Positions 57,237 to 64,000 of a stretch of DNA of 64,000 bases are shown here, one piece after another. Numbering within the stretch: the stretch's first letter is position 1; every line of letters starts with the position of its first letter. The notes under the pieces are model-generated. The model saw only the letters and a list, made by a program, of their open reading frames with translations. It was not told where the DNA came from and made no database searches. The position numbers and the translations under genes were made by a program. The DNA comes from Acinetobacter sp. ANC 3903 (GTDB lineage Bacteria > Pseudomonadota > Gammaproteobacteria > Pseudomonadales > Moraxellaceae), in contig NZ_NEGA01000011.1 of assembly GCF_002135315.1 (NCBI RefSeq), positions 53,452 to 117,451 of the forward strand, in the 5' to 3' direction.

Positions 57237-58520
57237 TTAGGATGTCATTTCCATCTCCATTGCTACCCGATACAATGCTTGCTCAAACTGTTGTACCGGG
57301 TATTGCCAGCCTATATGCTGCACAGCTTTTCGGGCGTCTAGCCCCATATATTTCAATTGCTTGTTACTCGGCAACTGATAAATTGACTGAATAAAACCTG
57401 TTACATCTCCCAATGAGCTTAACCAGCCTGTCTCACCATGTTTGACATGCAAATGTGCACTGGCATAATTATAGGCAATGACGGGCAAACCACTGGCCAT
57501 TGCCTCCAGCACCACATTACCAAAGGTTTCAACCTGACTGGCAAACACAAAAGCATTTGCACTTGCATAGGCTTGAGCCAATTTTAAACCCGATAGATTT
57601 CCGGTAAAAATAACATCATGACTTTGGCACAGCAGCTCTAATCGCGCACGATCTGGTCCCTCACCTACAATAACCAGCTTGATATCCTGCTGGGTATTTT
57701 TCTTCATTGCGATATAGGCTTGAATCAGAACTTCAATTTCCTTTTCAGGAGATAACCGTCCCACATACAGCAAGACCTGAGTGCTAGATGTGGCCTGCCA
57801 TTGTTGGCGCAAAACCTCTGAGTAATGGTGTGGAGAAAAACACATCACATCTACACCACGACCCACCACCTCCAAAGGGCAATCAATGCCAAATTCTCTT
57901 AAAATATATTCCGTATCTTTACTGGGAATACAGGTCAGTTGTGTATTGTTATGAAACCAACGTAAATAACGCTGAATTGGCTTAATTAAAAAGGCCAAAT
58001 CGAAGTAGCGACTAAATTCTTGAAAAGGTGAATGAAAACCACTTGAAACAGGTATTCCCTTAGTTTTTGCAGTCTGTAAAACACTTAAACCCAAAGGACC
58101 TTCTGTAACAATATGCACCACATTAGGTGCAAATTGATCCAATGCATTGGCGACTTTTAAAAACTGTGGCCAGCCAAATTGCAGACTTGGATATCGGGGA
58201 ATAGCTTGAGCTTTGACTAAACACTCCCGGTTAGGCAAAAATTCACTACAAGTCAGCTTTTGTTCTGGTCGAATCAGTAAAATTTTATGTCCTTGCTTTT
58301 GTAACCCCTTACACAACTGTAATAAGGAAAGTGCTACCCCATTAATTTCTGGCGGCCAGGTTTCTGTCACAATCGCAATTTTCAGCCGCGGGCGAATTAA
58401 ATCATTGAGTATCGCGACATCATTACAAATGCGATCTTGCTTATTTTTTTTAAAATAAAATTGGAAATTTTCTGGAAAATTTTGTTGTTTTAGCAGGCTG
58501 GTCGCATATAAAGTCGCCAT
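57237..58520 (-). CDS. GT4-family glycosyltransferase
   Basis: 427-residue GT-B glycosyltransferase. The N-terminal Rossmann half starts near residue 46 (KIAIVTETWPPEINGVALSLLQL); the C-terminal half has LLYVGRLSPEKEIEVLI, LVIVGEGPDRARLE and the donor-binding VETFGNVVLEAMASGLPVIA. The acceptor side resembles the diacylglycerol/mannolipid transferase type often annotated as an MgtA homologue. The first 45 residues are not conserved-looking. The acceptor is unknown; the neighbouring PAP2 phosphatase suggests a lipid. Confidence 0.87.
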   Translation of the reverse strand: MATLYATSLLKQQNFPENFQFYFKKNKQDRICNDVAILNDLIRPRLKIAIVTETWPPEINGVALSLLQLCKGLQKQGHKILLIRPEQKLTCSEFLPNRECLVKAQAIPRYPSLQFGWPQFLKVANALDQFAPNVVHIVTEGPLGLSVLQTAKTKGIPVSSGFHSPFQEFSRYFDLAFLIKPIQRYLRWFHNNTQLTCIPSKDTEYILREFGIDCPLEVVGRGVDVMCFSPHHYSEVLRQQWQATSSTQVLLYVGRLSPEKEIEVLIQAYIAMKKNTQQDIKLVIVGEGPDRARLELLCQSHDVIFTGNLSGLKLAQAYASANAFVFASQVETFGNVVLEAMASGLPVIAYNYASAHLHVKHGETGWLSSLGDVTGFIQSIYQLPSNKQLKYMGLDARKAVQHIGWQYPVQQFEQALYRVAMEMEMTS

Positions 58521-58725
58521 ACAACACCTATATCGTTATTTTAGATTTAGCATAGACGTTATTTCTTTCAGTTTGATGATCTTTAGATGACCGTTTATTG
58601 AAACAATGTGTACCCTAACAATCCATTAAAGACAGACCACCACCTCTAAATCCAACTATTTTAAGCAGCTCTTTTTAGTTCTATTTTTAATTACAGACAA
58701 GCTTCCACTGGCATACAAAGTATAA

Positions 58726-59139
58726 TTAAAATGATAGGTTTACGTATATTACATCGCTATATATACCAACTGGGGTACGTATAGAAGGCTGTTCTTCCAA
58801 TCGCACCGCAATGACATATTTACTATCTTTTGAATTTTTAGATTGGGACAGAGGAACATTCCATTGATTTCTTACCGGACCAGAAATACTCATTCTAGTT
58901 TTTAAGCGATAAGCACCATTCGATACATAACTTGAACCATCTGAACTACGCAAATTTTGACTGCTAAATTTGATTGCATAAGATTGGTCGCAAAAAACTC
59001 TAAAAGAAGTTGCAGCAAAACTATGATAATAATCTGCCAAATGCATTACGGGTTCAGATATAGCATTTAAATAACATTGTCCCGCATTCACTAAAGCACT
59101 ATTTGCATACAATAAAGTCACTATTATAATTTTTTTCAT
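58726..59139 (-). CDS. Archaic chaperone-usher minor/tip subunit (spore coat U-like)
   Basis: 137-residue secreted subunit with a signal peptide cleaved after NAG-Q or VNA (about residue 19). The body is a single immunoglobulin-like domain with C22 and C50 available for a disulfide and the terminal strand GIYSDVIYVNLSF, the F/Y-ending strand usual in subunits with a spore coat U domain. It is last in the four-gene operon and is the likely adhesive or capping subunit. It is shorter than two-domain CsuE-type tips. Confidence 0.75.
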   Translation of the reverse strand: MKKIIIVTLLYANSALVNAGQCYLNAISEPVMHLADYYHSFAATSFRVFCDQSYAIKFSSQNLRSSDGSSYVSNGAYRLKTRMSISGPVRNQWNVPLSQSKNSKDSKYVIAVRLEEQPSIRTPVGIYSDVIYVNLSF

Positions 59140-59152
59140 TGTAATACCCTCT

Positions 59153-61492
59153 CTAGCGACAAATTACATCCATAATGGACTGCTCTACCGCTTTTTGGTT
59201 TTGATTTGACACTTCAAAAACACCCTGACATGTCTGGCCGCCTTTGATTTTAGCTAACAACCTATATTTATTCGGTTTTAATCCATATAAATACACTCTA
59301 CCCTGAGCATCTACTGGGAAGTACTGACTGTCTTCATCATTGATATAAACTTCGCTTGTACGAGGCATAAGTTGATTGCTTTTATCTAATAAACGCAAAA
59401 CCACTTGTTGGGTGTGATATACAGGAAAATTTAGAATATAACCTCGTTGATTTAAGCCAATCATTTTTTGACTCGAATAATCAAACGCATCTTCAATTGC
59501 TAACTGATTTTGATCGAATGAAATATCATAAGGAATATAAGGAATAATATTATGTACAAACAAATAACCATTTTTATTGGTGCTGCCTACAGGCGATAAT
59601 GACCTTGTAACATCAATCTCTGGAGAATCCTCAACTTTAACTAAAGCAAATGCATTATCTACAGATTTTGTTAATGCCACTTTCCCGCCTAACCAAACAA
59701 TAGCCCCACGATAAATCACCTGATTGTTTTCATACTCATCAGATTGATCCAATTGAACACGTAAATCGCCGACACTTGATTTTAATAAACCAGAAGCTTG
59801 ATAAGCTAAATTTCCACGACGCTGATTTGCACCCAAAACATAATCAAATCCAGTTTGTGCTGGTGATGCTTTAACAAATTGTACCCTTGTTTCATTATCA
59901 GTTGAGTGTGAAAAATAAGCATTCTTATTATTCCCTAGACTATAATTTAAAGATAAATATCCACCAGAATCTTGTTCACCTTTAAATTCTTTAAAACATG
60001 AAACACTTAATGAAAGATTTGGGTGTAGCATTCTAGAAATACCAATATTTAATATACGACTATCTGAAATGTTAAAATTATTACCTTCATAATAACTTCG
60101 TTCCAAATAATTTAAATTAAAATTATTTATTATTGGTAAATCATACATACTAAAATAAAAAATATAATCATATTTTGGAATAAGAACTTCATTATCATAA
60201 CCCAAAGTTTTATAATTATTAGTAGAATACTGCCCACTAAAACCTAAATAAATATTATTTAGGTTTCGACTAATCGAACCACCAACTGAATAACCAGACC
60301 CATTATTACTATCACTTCCTGCAATAAATGTATCTAATAATGCATATTTGCTAATTGCTTGAGTCCATAATAAACCTAAGTTTTTTACTTTTTCACTATA
60401 TGCAGCATTCAAGCCCAATGTCGTTAAGTTACCTATACCTCGTCTAAAATAAACATTAGAAAAAAATTCCCTATAATCATTACTTTGGAGATCATAATTA
60501 TATCTAATTTTACCTAACGAAATATTATATTCATTTAACTTAGGTTTAAGCAATTTGTTATTTATATATACAGGAAAACTTTGAACAGTTTTATTCCCCA
60601 AAATATCTTCAACAATGACCTGAGCATCTCCAGATTGCTGAATCAATGCTCCAGGTTGTAAAGTATAACTCCCCGGAGTAATTCTCTGTTGAGAAATACT
60701 TACACCATTAATATACAAATCAACTGTTGAGGGTAAAACAGCACTTCCTTTTAAAGTCGGCATATTCCAATAAATATAATCAGGCCGAGCTGTAAAATTT
60801 GTGCCAAAACTTACCCCCCCATAACGTACTGAATTAACAAAAGGGTTGGATATAGTGGTGGTATCACCAATTGTTAAACTTAAAAACTTATCAGGAAAAT
60901 CCAGATCAAAAGCTGATCTTAGACGAACTACTTTTTCTTCCTTTACTTCTTCTAGTGCAAGAGCTGGTTCTTCTTTATTCTCATCTAAGCCTCGTACAAG
61001 TATGGAATTTTGAAACAGCCAATAATCTTTAAACACACCTAATTCTGCTAATGAATTAAAATTTTTATCTTGTGAAGTCTGCCCATAAAACAGATCATAA
61101 TTTAGAAACGCACCAAAAGCCGCCCTGTCAGGCATAATTAATTGTTCTTGGTTTATTTTTTTGACCTGAAAGTATTCAGCGGGTACCGTTATTTTCACAG
61201 ACTGTACATGTGGATCTATTTCAGCAAGAACTGGATTCATTGAAATTAAACAAAAATCTTGTTTTATTGGATGTTTAGGAAAAAATCCCCCCCTCAATTC
61301 CAAAGTATTTAAAGCTTGGCACTCTATGTATATTTTTTTATCTTCTTCAAATATAAGTGTTTCTAAATTTTTATCTATACCATTTAACCAGACACTACTA
61401 AAGACAACATTGTTCTCCTCCGCATTTACCTGTTGAACAGGTAGCACTATATTTAAAAATATGCATGGCAAAAACAATATAATTTTTTGCAT
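59153..61492 (-). CDS. Archaic-type fimbrial usher
   Basis: Outer-membrane assembly platform of 779 residues. A signal peptide ends near QVNAE (residue 24). An N-terminal chaperone-binding domain is followed by the barrel. A plug domain lies at about 240-310, with VDLYINGVSISQQRITPGSYTL and DAQVIVEDILGNKTVQSFPVYI. The C-terminal domains include YFPVDAQGRVYLYGLKPNKY and a final disulfide-type pair (TCQGVF...VICR). The size and sequence are those of the sigma/archaic (Csu-like) group. It lies six bases after the chaperone gene. Confidence 0.9.
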   Translation of the reverse strand: MQKIILFLPCIFLNIVLPVQQVNAEENNVVFSSVWLNGIDKNLETLIFEEDKKIYIECQALNTLELRGGFFPKHPIKQDFCLISMNPVLAEIDPHVQSVKITVPAEYFQVKKINQEQLIMPDRAAFGAFLNYDLFYGQTSQDKNFNSLAELGVFKDYWLFQNSILVRGLDENKEEPALALEEVKEEKVVRLRSAFDLDFPDKFLSLTIGDTTTISNPFVNSVRYGGVSFGTNFTARPDYIYWNMPTLKGSAVLPSTVDLYINGVSISQQRITPGSYTLQPGALIQQSGDAQVIVEDILGNKTVQSFPVYINNKLLKPKLNEYNISLGKIRYNYDLQSNDYREFFSNVYFRRGIGNLTTLGLNAAYSEKVKNLGLLWTQAISKYALLDTFIAGSDSNNGSGYSVGGSISRNLNNIYLGFSGQYSTNNYKTLGYDNEVLIPKYDYIFYFSMYDLPIINNFNLNYLERSYYEGNNFNISDSRILNIGISRMLHPNLSLSVSCFKEFKGEQDSGGYLSLNYSLGNNKNAYFSHSTDNETRVQFVKASPAQTGFDYVLGANQRRGNLAYQASGLLKSSVGDLRVQLDQSDEYENNQVIYRGAIVWLGGKVALTKSVDNAFALVKVEDSPEIDVTRSLSPVGSTNKNGYLFVHNIIPYIPYDISFDQNQLAIEDAFDYSSQKMIGLNQRGYILNFPVYHTQQVVLRLLDKSNQLMPRTSEVYINDEDSQYFPVDAQGRVYLYGLKPNKYRLLAKIKGGQTCQGVFEVSNQNQKAVEQSIMDVICR

Positions 61493-61498
61493 AATCCA

Positions 61499-62209
61499 TC
61501 ACCCTGACAAATTAAATTCCATCGGCAATTCACTTCTATCTGTTTCAATGATTAATTTATATTTATGAAAATCCCCCAACTTAATCTCACCAAAATTAAA
61601 ATTTTGTTGCTGATTATTAAGTAAATATTTCATGTCTGTCGTAACTGCAATTTCTTTTTTATTGTCGTCGAGAATGGTTATTTTTTTAATTTGGACATGC
61701 GTATTGGTATCATTTTTCACATTTAATGAAAGCTGTGATCCGTTGTATATTGGATTAAAGTTTAGCTTAACCTTTTCTTGTATCCCAACGAAGAGGGGCA
61801 TAGAAATATTAAATAGGAAATTGACCTTAGATTCTTTTACAGTTGGGGCAATTTCATTAAAAATGATTCGCCAAGTTTCTTCTTTTTTTTGGGGTTGCAT
61901 TTGAGTAAAACCCACCCGAACAATCTGCTTACTATTGGGCTGTAATACAAAGTTTTTAGGATTGATCACCACAGAAGTATCAGGTTCCAAAACATCCTCC
62001 CCTTCTGCATTTTGCGCCCATTTCACGGCAGAAACTTCAAATATTTTAGGTTGATCAGATTCGTTATAATCCAATGTAACGGTAGCACTACGCTGTTTTT
62101 TAATATCCGAAATATACAGCTGAATAGGCGTAATTTTTAGTCCTGCATAAATTGTCTGTGAACATGCCAATACTATAGAAATAGCGAACATCGAAAATAA
62201 CTTATTCAT
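61499..62209 (-). CDS. Archaic-type fimbrial chaperone
   Basis: Periplasmic pilus chaperone of 236 residues. The signal peptide is cleaved after IYA (about 22). The N-terminal immunoglobulin domain has LKITPIQLYIS, TVTLDYNESDQPKIFEVSA and the G1-strand region QIVRVGFTQMQP, which pairs with subunits. The edge sequence WRIIFNEIAP is typical of the archaic CsuC type. It lies 103 bases after the major pilin; a weak hairpin in that gap (62268-62287) could limit read-through. Confidence 0.9.
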   Translation of the reverse strand: MNKLFSMFAISIVLACSQTIYAGLKITPIQLYISDIKKQRSATVTLDYNESDQPKIFEVSAVKWAQNAEGEDVLEPDTSVVINPKNFVLQPNSKQIVRVGFTQMQPQKKEETWRIIFNEIAPTVKESKVNFLFNISMPLFVGIQEKVKLNFNPIYNGSQLSLNVKNDTNTHVQIKKITILDDNKKEIAVTTDMKYLLNNQQQNFNFGEIKLGDFHKYKLIIETDRSELPMEFNLSG

Positions 62210-62312
62210 TCTTCCCCTACCAATTAATTTTTTATTTTGAAATCTTGATATTTTTATAGGGAAATTAGGATCACTAAAAAGTAACCCTAACTTCTTTGAT
62301 TCTAATTAAAAA

Positions 62313-62825
62313 TTAGAATGAAACAGCAATTCGTAATTCTTCACTATAAGTACCTACTGGTTTAGATACCCCAACTTGCGGACTTACAACAGTTACATCA
62401 TATGGGGTCCAACCACCTGGTGTAAATGGTTGAGATCCTGTTGTAGCATTCAAAGGAATAGTTGTTGTGCCATTACGTTTAGTGGTAATTGAAATAGGAA
62501 TTGTATTACTGCCCATTTTAAGATTAGAACCATTTGCAGTTGTTAAACCAATTTTAAACAGTGCATTTGCCCCCACACGGAAACTACCTGTTGCAGTGTC
62601 GCCACCCACTTTATCTTGTAAAGTTAAGGTAGGAGTAAGTACTTGTAGTTCACAATGTGGTTCAACTTTAAGTTTAATATCAATTTTTCCACTACAATCT
62701 GTATCACAACCTGATGGAGGGGGTGGAGTTGGTATACCTCGTGCCAAATCATCTTCTGCATAAACGCCTGTTGCACAAACGCCAAGTACGAATGCCGCTA
62801 ATGCAGCTTGTGTCATTTTATTCAT
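62313..62825 (-). CDS. Archaic chaperone-usher major pilin
   Basis: 170-residue secreted pilin. The start at 62825 (MNKMTQAALAAF) has GGAG six bases upstream; an ATG four codons earlier overlaps that site. The signal is cleaved after VYA (residue 23). The mature N-terminus is unusual: acidic, then PTPPPPSG and GCDTDCSGK with C40 and C44. It is followed by the alternating IDIKLKVEPHCELQV stretch, which could contain the donor strand, and it ends GTYSEELRIAVSF. It is first in pilin-chaperone-usher-tip order. Confidence 0.82.
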   Translation of the reverse strand: MNKMTQAALAAFVLGVCATGVYAEDDLARGIPTPPPPSGCDTDCSGKIDIKLKVEPHCELQVLTPTLTLQDKVGGDTATGSFRVGANALFKIGLTTANGSNLKMGSNTIPISITTKRNGTTTIPLNATTGSQPFTPGGWTPYDVTVVSPQVGVSKPVGTYSEELRIAVSF

Positions 62826-63733
62826 GATTTTCTCCATTTCTTTTTTTATAAAAGAATATGTATATGTAGTTATTTTAACGATTACGCTGCAACTCTTTTT
62901 ATTATGAGTAAGATTACGTAACCGTTGACCTATCTTATTATCTTTAATTCAAAAAAATACAAAAGCTTTATTATTCACAATATATTTTTCTTTTGTTGTT
63001 TTTTAATTCACTATCTAAGCTTATCACTATATTTATAAAGGCTTATAACGTAAAATAAAATGATACAATTTTTAAATGTTTCCAATTATGTAGAATAAAA
63101 ATTCAAAAGCACACGTTAATTTTTTAAGTTATTAATTTTATTGTATTTTTTTAAATACATTTCTTTACACAGAAAATAAATAAAGTTACTTAATTTACAA
63201 AAGTTTATAAATTAATGCTAATTATTTAGCAAATATGTGAATTTGTCGTCATTTTTTCTTTATCTTTCATACATCACCACTTCCCTTTAGGCATAAAAAT
63301 ATCTACTCCAGACTCCTAGTAATAAATAAATTAATTTAAAAATAAATATTTAAAGAAAAATTAAGCATATATAAATAATTTTTATAAAAAATGGTTAGAA
63401 AAATTTATTTTTTTATATTTGTTTTTATTTAATTCGAAGCTTTTCCCAACCGTAATCTATCGTACTTACTTTAATACAGTATGTAATATTTAATCCTCAT
63501 AACATTATAAATCGATCTACTTTTTTAGACAAAATAATTCATGTAAATATTTATAAAATATATAAGGTGAATGTTCATTAAATTAAAATTCTATCTATTA
63601 ATGATGAGCTATTAGATATAATAATTTTATACCTGTTTTTTACTCTTGGTTATTTAAAGTAGATAATTATAAAAATAGCTATAATGCAATCCGATTTTTA
63701 GATATTAAATCCTATTATTAACCTGAATCCTGC
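62826..63733. other. AT-rich gene-free region upstream of the fimbrial operon
   Basis: About 900 bases of very AT-rich DNA between the pilin start and the IS982-type transposase end. No open frame of useful length was found on either strand. It should hold the fimbrial promoter. Its composition is the kind silenced by H-NS-like proteins; the sharp contrast with the core genes on the left suggests transferred DNA. Confidence 0.6.
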
Positions 63734-64000
63734 TTAAGCCGATAATTCCATTACTCGAATAGCTGGCTTGTTTTGATGGCATAACTGGTAAGCACATAAA
63801 GATGCATAAATTCCAGCTAAGTACCCTTCAATGCTTCTCGCTTTACTCGTCACCAAATGATATTTCCCTTTTAACAGGCTGAATAAAGTCTCTATTTTAT
63901 TACGCTGCTTTAAGTGATATTCATCTGATATTGAGAGTTGCACAGATTTCATATTCTTTCGGTGATAGGTAATTAAATCAGTACCTTGTACTTTTAATCT
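63721..64000 (-). mobile_element. Right-hand part of an IS982-family insertion sequence (continues past the window)
   Basis: The transposase C-terminus lies here, with the element end probably close after the stop codon, where ACCTGAATCCTGCTT (63721-63735) could be the terminal repeat. The other end lies beyond base 64000, so neither the inverted repeats nor a target duplication can be checked. Confidence 0.65.
63734..64000 (-). CDS. IS982-family transposase, C-terminal part
   Basis: The open frame enters from the right window edge (VQGTDLITYHRKNMKSVQLS) and runs to the stop at 63734, giving 88 codons. It shows the IS982 C-terminal pattern: KQRNKIETLFSLLKGKYH, in which the E of the DDE triad is expected, then SIEGYLAGIYASLCAYQLCH. 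The first methionine visible is internal. Whether the element is complete cannot be seen. Confidence 0.75.
   Translation of the reverse strand, partial: RLKVQGTDLITYHRKNMKSVQLSISDEYHLKQRNKIETLFSLLKGKYHLVTSKARSIEGYLAGIYASLCAYQLCHQNKPAIRVMELSA

Noticed and set aside
62268..62287. Terminator between the major pilin and the chaperone
   Set aside because: The stem (GGGTTACT/AGTGATCC) is short and imperfect with no T tract; at most a weak attenuator.
63000..63700. CRISPR array or origin-like repeats in the AT-rich region
   Set aside because: No regular direct repeats or spacers were seen; only homopolymer-rich AT tracts.

Overview
The window looks like a chromosomal segment of an Acinetobacter species (Moraxellaceae). 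This is inferred from AT-rich gammaproteobacterial sequence, typical Moraxellaceae protein variants, and familiar gene neighbourhoods: tig-clpP-clpX, pcnB-folK-panB-panC, rlmN-pilW-rodZ-ispG-hisS-yfgM-bamB-der, metX-metW, and piuA with piuC. The species cannot be fixed from the sequence alone. Most of the window is core genome. The accessory parts are the iron-uptake block (6.8-14.6 kb), a decayed locus (35.7-36.4 kb) and the fimbrial operon with an IS982-type transposase at the right edge (58.7-64 kb).

Layout. 0-2.5 kb: class I fumarase and a lipoprotein. 2.6-6.3 kb (minus): tig, clpP, clpX, with a 135-bp element bearing terminal inverted repeats between tig and clpP. 6.8-14.6 kb (plus): two TonB-dependent siderophore receptors, each with a Fur-box-like operator and each followed by a PiuC-type Fe(II)/2-oxoglutarate hydroxylase; the second unit adds an FMN alpha-hydroxy-acid oxidase. 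14.8-19.7 kb (plus): leuA, metX-metW-sel1, rdgB. 19.8-24.6 kb: an AEC transporter, tatABC, and a PhoX-type phosphatase with a twin-arginine signal beside the Tat genes. 24.6-27.1 kb: NRDE protein, lgt, twin small membrane proteins. 27.2-35.5 kb: rplT-rpmI and infC-thrS (minus) separated by about 5 kb holding an MFS exporter, a secreted double TonB_C protein, a YqaA protein, a YfcG-type GST, a small heat-shock protein with a thermometer-like leader, and a band-7-like membrane stub.

35.7-36.4 kb: a composite pseudogene made from two enzyme remnants. 36.7-45.1 kb: an acyl-CoA ligase, then a minus-strand run from mazG-comEA and pcnB through folate and pantothenate genes to rapZ-npr-darP. 45.1-56.6 kb: a SmpA-fold lipoprotein, an Sfp-type transferase, the der-to-rlmN cluster, ndk and iscX. 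56.6-58.5 kb: PAP2 phosphatase and a GT4 glycosyltransferase. 58.7-62.8 kb: a compact four-gene archaic (Csu-like) chaperone-usher fimbrial operon, followed by about 0.9 kb of very AT-rich gene-free DNA and the IS982-type transposase end.

The best leads are the duplicated receptor-hydroxylase module with its translationally coupled FMN oxidase, the hairpin that masks the entire Shine-Dalgarno of the small heat-shock gene, and the compact fimbrial operon whose major pilin has an unusual Pro/Cys-rich N-terminus. No CRISPR array, tRNA, rRNA or prophage was seen.
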